Source of the DNA: Caldicellulosiruptor naganoensis
GTDB taxonomy: Bacteria; Bacillota; Thermoanaerobacteria; Caldicellulosiruptorales; Caldicellulosiruptoraceae
Assembly (NCBI RefSeq): GCF_026914285.1
Contig: NZ_CP113864.1
Coordinates: 781,501 to 845,500, forward strand
Direction of reading: 5' to 3'
DNA length: 64,000 nucleotides
The position numbers and the translations under genes were made by a program. The notes below the pieces were generated by a model. That model did not search any database and was not told the DNA's origin. It saw only the letters and a list, made by a program, of their open reading frames with translations. Positions 53,881 to 63,028 of this stretch are shown here, in pieces. Within the stretch, counting starts at the first letter, position 1. Every line of letters starts with the position of its first letter.

Positions 53881-56129
53881 AGAGAAGTGCTTTGGTTTTA
53901 ACTGTTTTTCTAATCACTGGCATTGTACTTGGGAGAAATTTATCTAATTTGGGTTTGTTGTTCTTAATTGTGAGTATTGCCTCAATTTCTTTTTTTGCCT
54001 TGAATTTTTATTTTTTAAGCAAGAAAGTTGACACAATACTTCTTTTATTGGCAATAGTCTTTTTTGCCTTTGCTTCTATCAAGACATTTTATATCTTTAA
54101 CATTTTTGAGCCAGATGAATTATTGGATGGCAAGGAAGTAGTTGTTTTGGGCAAAGTTTCTTCTTTCCCAGAAGTTGATAAAGAGAAGATTTCTTTTTAT
54201 TTAAAGACAAAAGTGAATAAAAGATATGTAAAAATAAGAGTTACGACTGATTCAGATAAAACGCTATATTATGGACAAATTGTAAAAGTATATGGTAAAT
54301 TAAAGATACCGAAAGGAAAAACAAATGAGTTTGGATTTGATTATGGAGAGTACTTAAAAGGAAAAGGTGCATTGTATACTCTCTATGCTAAAAAGTTGTA
54401 TGTTGTTTCTAAATCCAATCATATTCTAACTTATCTTAACATGTTTTCAAGTAAATTGAATTGCCTTATAAGTAATTCTTTTGATGAAGAAATATCGGCT
54501 CTTTTAAAAGGCTTAATCCTTGGCAATAAATCTACAATTCCTGATGATATGTACAAAGATTTCCAAAGAAGTGGGCTTGCACATCTTCTTGCTGTTTCAG
54601 GTGGTAATGTAGGAGTGCTTTGTGCGGCTATTGAAATTATATTCAGAAGAGTTTTAAAGGTGTATGGAAGAGGAGTAAATCTCATAATAATTGGCGTTAT
54701 AGTCATATTTGCAATCATAACAGGCCTTTCTGCCTCAGTTGTAAGAGCTTCTATCATGGCAACAATATATTATCTTGGTAGGATAATCTATAGAAATCCG
54801 GATACAATAAACAGTTTGAGCATCTCGGCACTTTTGATGCTTCTGGTAAATCCTCTTTACCTTTTTGACATAGGATTTCAACTTTCTTTTTTGAGTGTGC
54901 TTTCTATTGCATTATTTTACAAAATGATTTATGAGTATTTGGTAAGCCTAAAAATTCCAAAAAGTATCTCTTTACTTTGTGCAGTTTCCATTTCAGCTCA
55001 AGTTTTGATTTTGCCACTTTTAGCTTATTACTTTTGCGAAGTTTCATTGGTTTCCTTTTTGACAAACCTTATTGCAGTGCCTTTAGCAGGAGCGTTGGTA
55101 CCAATAGGACTTGTGTATTACATGCTTTTGCTATTTAGAATAGACCTCATTGTACTGAAGTGGGTGCTATTAGTAATTGTCAAAGTTTTAATTTGGGTTT
55201 CTCGGCTTTCGCATATAAGATTTTCATATATAAAGATTGCATTTTGGGATGAAAAGTTAGTCATTGCCTATTACATACTAATTTTGCTCCTGCTCTATAA
55301 AAAAGTTATTCCAAAGTCTATAAAACTTTTAATGTATTCAACTATTTCAATTCTTGTGCTAATATTTATTTTACAGATAGTTATAAACTACAATAGACTG
55401 AGTATCAGCGTAATTGATGTGGGGCAAGGAGATAGCAGCCTTATAACATACAAAGGATTTTCAATGCTAATTGATACAGGGCCGACCAATGAGGATTTTA
55501 GCTCTCTCAAACGTGTAGTTTTGCCATATATCTTGAAAAGCAATGTATCAAAGATTGATGTCTTGGTCCTTACACACAAACATAACGACCATATAGGTGA
55601 TTTTGACTATCTTTTAAATGAGATAAAAGTGCATGTAATTGTGACATCAAGAGAGGTTTATAGTGAGAATCTTGATAAATTAAGGGATAAATGTGTAATT
55701 TTAGTAGATAAATTAAAAGGCCTTTCTTACAAAGACTTAAAAGTCTTTTTCTTTCCACCAATTGAACAGGACTCAAATTCGTCTGTGCTGACAAAGATTG
55801 TTTTAGGAGACTTTAGCATGCTTTTTACAGGAGATGCTTCATATGAGTCAGAAAAGGAATACATCAAAAGATATAACTTGCGGGCAACTGTATTAAAAGT
55901 GGGTCATCATGGTAGCAGCACTGCAACATCTGATGAGTTTTTAGAAAGTGTTAAGCCAAAGGTTGCTGTGATATCTGTTGGTAAGAACAACATGTTTGGA
56001 CATCCATCAGATGATGTCTTGCAAAGGCTTAAAAAGCGAGGAATAAAGGTATTTAGAACAGATTTGAACGGCACAGTCAAAATAGTGAAGACCAAACATA
56101 GGGTTTTAATAAATCCTTATATGAGGTGA
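53877..56129 (+). CDS. comEC: DNA uptake channel ComEC/Rec2
   Basis: Membrane channel for single-stranded DNA during transformation. 750 residues: N-terminal DUF4131 region with hydrophobic segments, the central competence domain (GLAHLLAVSGGNVG near residue 236) and a C-terminal MBL domain (DVGQGDSSLI near 515, LTHKHNDHIGDF near 564, GHHGS near 678). The frame is intact. It is followed by holA, an arrangement common in Firmicutes. Confidence 0.93.
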   Translation: MKRSALVLTVFLITGIVLGRNLSNLGLLFLIVSIASISFFALNFYFLSKKVDTILLLLAIVFFAFASIKTFYIFNIFEPDELLDGKEVVVLGKVSSFPEVDKEKISFYLKTKVNKRYVKIRVTTDSDKTLYYGQIVKVYGKLKIPKGKTNEFGFDYGEYLKGKGALYTLYAKKLYVVSKSNHILTYLNMFSSKLNCLISNSFDEEISALLKGLILGNKSTIPDDMYKDFQRSGLAHLLAVSGGNVGVLCAAIEIIFRRVLKVYGRGVNLIIIGVIVIFAIITGLSASVVRASIMATIYYLGRIIYRNPDTINSLSISALLMLLVNPLYLFDIGFQLSFLSVLSIALFYKMIYEYLVSLKIPKSISLLCAVSISAQVLILPLLAYYFCEVSLVSFLTNLIAVPLAGALVPIGLVYYMLLLFRIDLIVLKWVLLVIVKVLIWVSRLSHIRFSYIKIAFWDEKLVIAYYILILLLLYKKVIPKSIKLLMYSTISILVLIFILQIVINYNRLSISVIDVGQGDSSLITYKGFSMLIDTGPTNEDFSSLKRVVLPYILKSNVSKIDVLVLTHKHNDHIGDFDYLLNEIKVHVIVTSREVYSENLDKLRDKCVILVDKLKGLSYKDLKVFFFPPIEQDSNSSVLTKIVLGDFSMLFTGDASYESEKEYIKRYNLRATVLKVGHHGSSTATSDEFLESVKPKVAVISVGKNNMFGHPSDDVLQRLKKRGIKVFRTDLNGTVKIVKTKHRVLINPYMR

Positions 56130-56135
56130 GAAAAG

Positions 56136-57140
56136 GTGGACAAGTCAAAAGAGATAATAAAAGAGTTAAACTCACAGCTTCTAAAGAAGGAGTTCAAAAA
56201 GATTTACCTGTTTTATGGACAAGAGATATTTTTAATTGATGAATACGCAAAAAGAATAAGCAGGGCAATTGTAAATGGGAACACGAACAACATTGTGAAG
56301 TTCGATGGCGAAGAGGCTCGTTATGAGGACATAATAAACGAAATGATTTCCATGTCGTTTGATTTACAACCCCGAGTGCTTATATTCAAAAACTTTTTCA
56401 AATACTACACAACTAATACACATTTAAACCTCTCTGCAGTAATTGAGAAACTAAAGGACCTCAGGATTGATAGCGTGTATATAATCTTTAAAGAGTATGA
56501 GGCAAAAGAAAACAAACTGTTTAACAGCTTAAAATCAATAGCATTCTCTGCTGAGTTTACAACACCGTCAATGCCAGATTTGATAAAATGGGTTCAAAAC
56601 ATCATGGCAAAAGAAGGCAAGGCCATTTCAGATAACACGGCACAGGAAATTATCCTGCACTACAACAAGGACATGATGCTTATATACAACTACCTTCAAG
56701 TGCTCATTTCATACCTTGGAAAAAGGAGCAAGGTTACACATGATGATATTTTGAAGACCTTGACAGACAATCCGCAGGACCATATCTTCCAAATGCTTGA
56801 TGCTTTTGCTACAAAAGATGTAGAAAGTGGTTTTAGATATTTAAAAGAATTATATCAACTTAAAACAAGCAGTAGCAAAATTTTTGCTCTTATTCTCCGC
56901 CACTTCAAAATTCTGGGTATGATGAAAGAGATGCAGGATAAAAGCAAAAAAGAGATTGCAAAACAGCTTGGAATACTTGAGTTTTTTGTTGACAAGTACA
57001 AAAAACAATCTGAAGCTTTTACCATAGACAAAATTAAAAATATTATTCAAAGAACAATTGAATATGAATACATGATAAAAAGAGGACAGATTGACGATGA
57101 GACAGCACTTGAGATGCTTTTGTATCAGATTGTCAGATAA
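56136..57140 (+). CDS. holA: DNA polymerase III subunit delta
   Basis: Opens the sliding clamp as part of the clamp loader. 334 residues, with YLFYGQEIFLIDEYAKRI near the N-terminus and the three-domain clamp-loader layout. TTG or GTG start (GTG at 56136) after GAGAAAAGG. It sits between comEC and rpsT, the standard order in Firmicutes. A terminator shared with rpsT follows. Confidence 0.9.
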   Translation: MDKSKEIIKELNSQLLKKEFKKIYLFYGQEIFLIDEYAKRISRAIVNGNTNNIVKFDGEEARYEDIINEMISMSFDLQPRVLIFKNFFKYYTTNTHLNLSAVIEKLKDLRIDSVYIIFKEYEAKENKLFNSLKSIAFSAEFTTPSMPDLIKWVQNIMAKEGKAISDNTAQEIILHYNKDMMLIYNYLQVLISYLGKRSKVTHDDILKTLTDNPQDHIFQMLDAFATKDVESGFRYLKELYQLKTSSSKIFALILRHFKILGMMKEMQDKSKKEIAKQLGILEFFVDKYKKQSEAFTIDKIKNIIQRTIEYEYMIKRGQIDDETALEMLLYQIVR

Positions 57141-57156
57141 AGAGGTAGAAAATATA

Positions 57157-57195
57157 AAAAGGCTATCCACAACAGAGTAGCTGGACAGCCCTTTT
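57157..57195. terminator. Shared terminator of holA and rpsT
   Basis: AAAAGGCTATCCA and TGGACAGCCCTTTT form a stem with a bulge, flanked by A tracts on one side and T tracts on the other, so it can act both ways. Confidence 0.8.
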
Positions 57196-57198
57196 TCT

Positions 57199-57498
57199 TT
57201 ATTGAGCTTTCTTTTCTGGTTGTGGTGCGGACAAAGCAGCGTACTTGTTGATGAGTTTCATAAGTCGAGATTTCTTTCGAGATGCATTGTTCTTGTGTAT
57301 AACACCTTTTGCAGCTGTCTGGTCAATTAACTTTGCAGCTTGTGAATAAAGCTGTCTTGCCTTTTCGATGTCACCTGCCAAAAGCGCTTTCTTTACCTCT
57401 TTAATAGCCTTTTTCATCTTCATCTTTTGAATTTTATTCTCAAGAGTTCTGCGTCTTATAACCTTTATCTTCTTTTTAGCAGATTTTGTATTTGCCAA
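57199..57498 (-). CDS. rpsT: 30S ribosomal protein S20
   Basis: Small ribosomal protein that binds 16S rRNA. ANTKSAKKKIKVIRRR at the N-terminus and AAKGVIHKNNASRKKSRLMK near residue 60 are diagnostic. 99 residues with a short Ala/Pro/Lys tail. The start is TTG, with GGAGGTGAAAAG upstream. TTG may limit expression, as UUG/GUG-initiated S20 autoregulation is known in Escherichia coli. Confidence 0.95.
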   Translation of the reverse strand: MANTKSAKKKIKVIRRRTLENKIQKMKMKKAIKEVKKALLAGDIEKARQLYSQAAKLIDQTAAKGVIHKNNASRKKSRLMKLINKYAALSAPQPEKKAQ

Positions 57499-57596
57499 AA
57501 CTTTTCACCTCCACTCAAAAATTAAGACTAATTGCTATTTTACCACGATAAAAATAAAATTGCAACAGATGTGTTGCCATAGGTTTAAAAACAAAA

Positions 57597-57617
57597 GGTA
57601 AGGATCTTTGCCTTACC
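57597..57617 (-). terminator. Intrinsic terminator after ldh
   Basis: GGTAAGG and CCTTACC (57597-57603 and 57611-57617) pair. On the minus strand TTTTGTTTTTA follows. Confidence 0.82.
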
Positions 57618-57647
57618 AGCCATTACAAATTTATATCCAAAATCAGA

Positions 57648-58592
57648 CTAAATAGCAAGAGAATTTATTACATTTTTGATAACCTGTGCAGAGTTTTTCA
57701 GTTTTTCTTTTTCTTCGTCTGTCAAGGGTACGTCAAAAACCTTTACAACTCCACTTTTATTAACAATAGCAGGAAGTGACAAAGCTACGTCATTTATTCC
57801 ATAAATATCGTCAATTATTGAGGATACAGGTAAAATTGAATTTTCATCTCTTATGATTGCTTCAACAATTCGTCTTACTGCTAAAGCAATTGCATAATAA
57901 GTTGCTCCTTTTCTTTCAATTATCTCATATGCTGCATTTTTTACCTTGTTAAATATCTCCTCTTTGACCTCAGGTGAGCAGTTTTTGCCGCACAAGAGAC
58001 ATTCTTGCATAAAATTCACACCACCAATGTTTGTGAGACTCCATGCTGCAATTTCACTGTCTCCATGTTCACCCAAGATGTATGCATGGACGTTTCTCAC
58101 ATCAACCTGACAATGCTGTGCCAAAAGGTATCTAAACCTTGACGAATCCAAAACTGTCCCGGAACCCAATATTTGGTTTTTGGGCAGACCCGAGACCTTA
58201 TACATTACGTATGTCAAAACATCAACAGGGTTGGTTACCATAAGTAATATAGCGTCAGTTGTGTATTTGATTATATTTTCAACTATAGACTTTGTAATCT
58301 GTGCGTTTTTGTATGTAAGATCAAGCCTTGTCTCACCTGGTTTTTGATTTGCCCCAGCTGTAATTATTATTATATCTGCATCTTTACAATCTTCGTAATC
58401 TCCTGCCCATATTTTTACAGGCTTTACAAATGATATCCCATGGTTTAAATCCATTGCTTCTCCTTCAGCTTTTGCCCTGTTGGCATCAATCAACACAAGC
58501 TCTGTTGCAAGTCCAGCGTCCATTATCGCAAAAGCAGTTGATGAACCCACAAAACCAGTACCAATAATAACAATTTTACCAGGTTTTCTCAC
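57648..58592 (-). CDS. ldh: L-lactate dehydrogenase
   Basis: Reduces pyruvate to lactate to regenerate NAD in fermentation. NAD-binding [15 protein letters not shown], substrate loop [11 protein letters not shown], catalytic His in [14 protein letters not shown], and the C-terminal helices are intact. GTG 58592 is preferred because AGGAGG lies eight bases upstream, giving about 314 residues; an ATG at 58613 lacks a good site. No clear Rex operator is visible upstream. Confidence 0.93.
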   Translation of the reverse strand: MRKPGKIVIIGTGFVGSSTAFAIMDAGLATELVLIDANRAKAEGEAMDLNHGISFVKPVKIWAGDYEDCKDADIIIITAGANQKPGETRLDLTYKNAQITKSIVENIIKYTTDAILLMVTNPVDVLTYVMYKVSGLPKNQILGSGTVLDSSRFRYLLAQHCQVDVRNVHAYILGEHGDSEIAAWSLTNIGGVNFMQECLLCGKNCSPEVKEEIFNKVKNAAYEIIERKGATYYAIALAVRRIVEAIIRDENSILPVSSIIDDIYGINDVALSLPAIVNKSGVVKVFDVPLTDEEKEKLKNSAQVIKNVINSLAI

Positions 58593-59005
58593 AACGTATT
58601 CCTCCTGCTTCATTTAACTTTCTACCTTAATTTTACCCTTTGAACACAACGTTTAAACTGAGATAAAAATTTTTTAACATGCAGAACAGAATAAATATAA
58701 AATGGTTTTCGATTTCCATTTGAATACCATTTGTTTTTATCCTTCATTTTTAAAGGATGGAATAATGAAAAAATAGGAAAGTGATCTAATAAGTATAAAC
58801 AGATACATGCATACAATTCAAACGATTGAAAATTTTTTTAATAAATTCAGACAATTCAATGGCGTTACATGTGTTGATTATGCAAAAAGTTAGTGCGATA
58901 ATTATCAACAGTAAATTTTGAGATGAATAATTTATAAATATTCAAACAATTGCATAAATGTACATGTCTTATCTACAATAAATAATTCTAAAGGAAAGAG
59001 AAAAG
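58593..59005. other. AT-rich intergenic region between ldh and the opp operon
   Basis: 413 bases without a gene, holding the divergent control region. An inverted repeat TTCAA-ACGA-TTGAA lies at 58817-58830, and related partial copies lie near 58843-58858 and 58941-58954. A TGTTGAT/ATCAACA pair lies between about 58869 and 58911. No RNA gene or coding sequence is visible. Confidence 0.6.
58950..58979 (+). promoter_or_regulatory. Promoter of the opp operon
   Basis: TTGCAT, 18 bases, TACAAT, about 25 bases before the oppB start. Confidence 0.5.
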
Positions 59006-59920
59006 GTGGCAAGATACATATTAAAAAGACTACTGTGGTCAGTTATATCTTTATTTGTAATTATAACTGTAACCTTTTTCCTTATGAGAATGATACCTGG
59101 TGGGCCTTTTACAGGTGAAAAGACTCTGCCCGAGCAGATTCTAAAGAACCTGAATGAAAAATATGGGCTCAATCAGCCTATTTGGGTTCAGTATGTAAAA
59201 TATCTAAAAAGTCTTTTGCATGGTGATGTGGGAATTTCAATGAGAAATCAAGGACGAACAGTGAATGAGATTATCGCAGAAACTTTCCCTGTTACTGCAA
59301 AAGTTGGTATTATTGCAATAATTGTGAGTTTATTGGTTGGAATTCCTTTGGGAATTTGGTCGGCTGTCAACCAAGGAAAATGGCAGGATAATCTCTCGAT
59401 GGTCTTAGCTACAATATTTATAACAATACCTAGCTTTGTTCTTGCAATAATTTTGATGTATATCTTTGGTATAAAACTTCAGCTTGTCCCTATAATGGGT
59501 TTAGATGAGCCAAGAAGTTACATTCTGCCGGTAATAACTTTGGCAGCGTATCCGATATCTTTTATTGCAAGGCTTATTCGAAGCAGTATGCTTGAAAGTT
59601 TGTCCCAAGACTATATAAGGACTGCGAGAGCAAAAGGACTTTCTAACTTCGTATTTATATACAAGCATGCATTGAAAAATTCTTTGATACCTGTTGTAAC
59701 ATATTTAGGGCCGCTGATTGCAGGAGTTCTAACAGGTAGTTTTGTGGTTGAAAAGATTTTCTCAATCCCGGGTATGGGAAGGTTTTATGTTGATAGTATC
59801 TCAAACAGAGACTACTCACTTGTAATGGGAACGACAATATTCTATGCAGCCTTTTTGATACTTATGAATCTCATTGTGGATTATCATCTATGTATTTATA
59901 GACCCACGTATCAAACTTGA
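59006..59920 (+). CDS. oppB: Oligopeptide ABC transporter permease OppB, altered C-terminus
   Basis: 304 residues with about six membrane segments and the typical N-terminus (MARYILKRLLWSVISLFVI). The EAA loop is near residues 198-218 (DYIRTARAKGLSNFVFIYKH). At 59881 one extra T shifts the last 15 or so codons. The normal end would read DIIYVFIDPRIKLED and stop at 59927. The altered tail (DYHLCIYRPTYQT) is a cytoplasmic-side end and may or may not affect function. GTG start with AAGGAAAG upstream. Confidence 0.88.
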   Translation: MARYILKRLLWSVISLFVIITVTFFLMRMIPGGPFTGEKTLPEQILKNLNEKYGLNQPIWVQYVKYLKSLLHGDVGISMRNQGRTVNEIIAETFPVTAKVGIIAIIVSLLVGIPLGIWSAVNQGKWQDNLSMVLATIFITIPSFVLAIILMYIFGIKLQLVPIMGLDEPRSYILPVITLAAYPISFIARLIRSSMLESLSQDYIRTARAKGLSNFVFIYKHALKNSLIPVVTYLGPLIAGVLTGSFVVEKIFSIPGMGRFYVDSISNRDYSLVMGTTIFYAAFLILMNLIVDYHLCIYRPTYQT

Positions 59921-59949
59921 GGATTGACTTTAAGGGGGCAAAGAAGATA

Positions 59950-60927
59950 ATGGAGAATATATCGAGAGATCTTTTTGTACCAGTCTCAAAAGAAGAAAAA
60001 CAGTATGAAACTATAGTCCGTCCAAGCATGAGCTATTGGCAAGATGCGTGGAGAAGGCTCAAAGCTAACAAGGTTGCAATGGCTTCTATGTGGGCAATAG
60101 TATTTTTTATAGTCCTTGCAATAGTTGGGCCAATGGTTATGCCATATAGGTATGATGAGCAGCTTCGTGGACATGAGGCGTTAGGGCCATCGCTTAAGCA
60201 CTTGTTTGGAACTGATGAATTAGGAAGAGACCTTTTTGTAAGATGTCTATATGGTATGAGAATTTCCCTGTCTATTGGTATTGTTGCAACAATAATAAAC
60301 ATTGTAATTGGTGTATTGTATAGGGGAATTTCCGGATATATAGGTGGAAAAGTTGACAACATAATGATGAGAATAGTTGATATTTTATACAGCGTGCCCT
60401 TGATGATTTACGTAATTCTTCTTTCAGTGTCACTAAAGCCTGCGTTAGAAAAGCTGTTTGATAAATATGCCTTTTTAAGCGGACTTCAAACAGTAGGAGC
60501 ACCACTTGTTTGTATCTATATCGCCTTGGGATTAACATATTGGATATCAATGGCGAGAATTGTTCGTGGTGAAATTTTGAGTTTAAAACAGCAAGAGTAT
60601 GTGACAGCTGCAAAGACAATTGGTGCAAGTGGCCAGAAAATTTTGCTCAGGCACCTTATTCCAAATGCCATGGGGTCAATCATTGTTACAGCTACACCGC
60701 AGATTCCAAGCGCTATTTTTACAGAATCTTTCTTGAGCTTTATAGGGCTTGGTGTTGATGCACCTGTTCCATCGCTTGGTTCTCTTGCATCCGATGGAAT
60801 AAATGGGTTTATATATTACCCTTACAGACTATTTTTCCCATCCCTTTTATTGTGTTTGATAATATTGGCATTTAACCTGTTTGGAGATGGACTTAGAGAT
60901 GCACTTGATCCAAGAATGAGGAAGTAA
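59950..60927 (+). CDS. oppC: Oligopeptide ABC transporter permease OppC
   Basis: About 326 residues and six membrane segments. An N-terminal cytoplasmic stretch with DAWRRLKANKVAMASM is followed by GTDELGRDLFVRCLYGMRISL and the EAA loop (YVTAAKTIGASGQKILLRHLIP), family standards. The C-terminal GDGLRDALDPRMRK is intact. ATG 59950 has AAGGGGG about 12 bases upstream. An in-frame TTG at 59917 is less likely. Confidence 0.9.
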   Translation: MENISRDLFVPVSKEEKQYETIVRPSMSYWQDAWRRLKANKVAMASMWAIVFFIVLAIVGPMVMPYRYDEQLRGHEALGPSLKHLFGTDELGRDLFVRCLYGMRISLSIGIVATIINIVIGVLYRGISGYIGGKVDNIMMRIVDILYSVPLMIYVILLSVSLKPALEKLFDKYAFLSGLQTVGAPLVCIYIALGLTYWISMARIVRGEILSLKQQEYVTAAKTIGASGQKILLRHLIPNAMGSIIVTATPQIPSAIFTESFLSFIGLGVDAPVPSLGSLASDGINGFIYYPYRLFFPSLLLCLIILAFNLFGDGLRDALDPRMRK

Positions 60928-60964
60928 TTATCTTCATAACTAATAGAATTTGAGGTGAAAGAAG

Positions 60965-61981
60965 TTGGCCAATAAGCTGCTTGAAGTTAAAAACTTGAAA
61001 ACCTCGTTTTTTACCCATGTGGGTGAAGTCAAAGCAGTAAACGATGTTTCGTTTGATGTATATAAAGGACAGACGGTAGGCATTGTAGGTGAATCTGGAA
61101 GTGGCAAGAGTGTAACATCAATGTCTATAATGAGACTTATTGCGCCACCAGGAAAAATTGTAGATGGTCAGATTATATTTGAAGGAAAGGACCTTTTAAA
61201 GCTGTCTGAAAAAGAGATGAGGGATATAAGAGGGAATAAAATCAGTATGATATTCCAAGACCCAATGACCTCTTTGAATCCTGTTTTTACAATAGGAAAT
61301 CAGCTGATTGAGGCGATAAAGATTCACAACAAAGTTTCAACTGCTCAGGCTAAAAAAAGAGCGGTTGAGATGTTAAGGCTGGTTGGAATACCCAGCCCTG
61401 AAAGAAGACTTTCTCAGTACTCTCATGAGTTTTCGGGTGGTATGCGCCAAAGGGTAATGATTGCAATGGCACTGTCTTGCAATCCAAAGCTTTTGATTGC
61501 GGATGAGCCAACAACTGCGCTGGATGTTACGATACAGGCGCAAATATTAGACCTTCTTAAAAAACTTCAGCAGCAGCTAAAAATGTCAATCATACTTATT
61601 ACACATGACCTTGGAGTTGTTGCTGATATATGTCAAAAAGTTATTGTTATGTATGGTGGAATAGTTGTGGAAGAGGGAAGTGTTGATGATATATTCTACA
61701 ATCCAAAACACCCTTACACATGGGGACTTTTGAGGTCTGTGCCAAAGATGCACTTAGGACTCAAGAAAAGGCTTGTTCCTATTGAAGGTCAGCCACCAGA
61801 CCTACTAAAGCCGCCAAAAGGATGTCCTTTTGCACCACGGTGTGATTATGCAATGAAGGTGTGCTTAGAGATACGACCACCATTTTTTGAAGTAGGCGAT
61901 GGTCATCAGGCAAGGTGCTGGCTAAATCATGAATATGCTCCCCAAGAGCTACTTAGCAGGGCAAAGGCAGCAAACGAGTAG
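60965..61981 (+). CDS. oppD: Oligopeptide ABC transporter ATPase OppD
   Basis: 338 residues. Walker A GESGSGKS is near residue 42, the signature [15 protein letters not shown] near 158 and Walker [14 protein letters not shown] near 177. The C-terminal oligopeptide domain has [15 protein letters not shown], a cysteine cluster that binds FeS in relatives. The frame is intact. TTG start, with GAGGTGAAAG upstream. Confidence 0.92.
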   Translation: MANKLLEVKNLKTSFFTHVGEVKAVNDVSFDVYKGQTVGIVGESGSGKSVTSMSIMRLIAPPGKIVDGQIIFEGKDLLKLSEKEMRDIRGNKISMIFQDPMTSLNPVFTIGNQLIEAIKIHNKVSTAQAKKRAVEMLRLVGIPSPERRLSQYSHEFSGGMRQRVMIAMALSCNPKLLIADEPTTALDVTIQAQILDLLKKLQQQLKMSIILITHDLGVVADICQKVIVMYGGIVVEEGSVDDIFYNPKHPYTWGLLRSVPKMHLGLKKRLVPIEGQPPDLLKPPKGCPFAPRCDYAMKVCLEIRPPFFEVGDGHQARCWLNHEYAPQELLSRAKAANE

Positions 61982-62004
61982 AGAAAAGAGGCAGGTGAAA
62001 AAAT

Positions 62005-62973
62005 TTGGAAGAAATCCTGATTGAAATAAAGAACCTCAAAAAATATTTCCCTGTAAAAAAGTGGATTTGGCAAAAAGGCTTATATCAAAGCGGTAGACGA
62101 TGTTAGCCTTTTTATAAAAAAAGGCGAGACGCTTGGTCTTGTTGGTGAAAGTGGATGCGGAAAGTCTACAACTGGAAGGACAATACTAAGGCTTTATGAA
62201 CCCACAAGTGGTCAGATTATATTCAAAGGCAAAGACATAACAAAAAAAAGGACATGCTACCTTATAGAAAACACATGCAGATGATTTTCCAAGACCCTTA
62301 TGCGTCTTTAAACCCAAGAATGACTGTAGGTGATATTATAGGTGAACCACTTGAAATTCACAACATTGCAAAGGGCAATGAGAAAAAAGAGAGAGTCCAA
62401 GAGTTATTGAGGCTTGTTGGGCTAAATAGCGAACATGCAAACAGATACCCTCATGAATTTTCTGGTGGGCAGAGGCAAAGAATAGGGATTGCGAGGGCGC
62501 TTGCTGTTGAGCCTGAGTTTATAATCTGTGATGAGCCAATATCAGCACTTGACGTTTCCATTTAGGCTCAGATTGTAAATATGCTTGAAGACCTGCAACA
62601 ACAGCTTGGGCTGACATATTTGTTCTTTGCACATGATCTTTCAATGGTAAAGCATATAAGCAATAGAGTTGGAGTAATGTATTTAGGAAAACTGGTGGAA
62701 CTTGCAGAGAGCAATGAACTTTATGATAAGCCTTTGCACCCATATACACAAGCACTGCTTTCTGCAATACCTATTCCTGACCCAAAAATTTCCAGAGAAC
62801 GAACAAGGATTATATTAGAGGGCGATGTTCCAAGCCCGCTAAATCCGCCAAGTGGATGCAGATTTAGAACAAGGTGTAAATATGCATTTGACAGGTGCAA
62901 GGAAGAAGAGCCACAACTAAAAGATGTTGGGGCTGGTCATTACATAGCTTGCCATCTGATGGATAGAAAGTAG
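62005..62973 (+). pseudogene. oppF: oppF oligopeptide ATPase, two frameshifts and one TAG
   Basis: TTG start after AGGCAGGTGA. The opening ([19 protein letters not shown]) is lost to a shift in the AAAAA run near 62075; it needs one base removed to restore [16 protein letters not shown] and Walker [11 protein letters not shown] second shift in the eight-A run (62242-62249) needs one base added, and [15 protein letters not shown] continues. The signature [15 protein letters not shown] and Walker [15 protein letters not shown] are followed by TAG (62563-62565), where the family has a glutamine; the frame then runs on to 62973. Inactive as sequenced. Confidence 0.87.
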
Positions 62974-63028
62974 AGGCAAGCTGCGTAAAGATAAATAAAA
63001 AATTTTTACAAAAAGGAGGAGAGTGTTT

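Noticed and set aside
58869-58911. Rex operator for ldh
   Set aside because: A TGTTGAT/ATCAACA pair exists, but the 15-plus base spacing does not fit the known Rex site.
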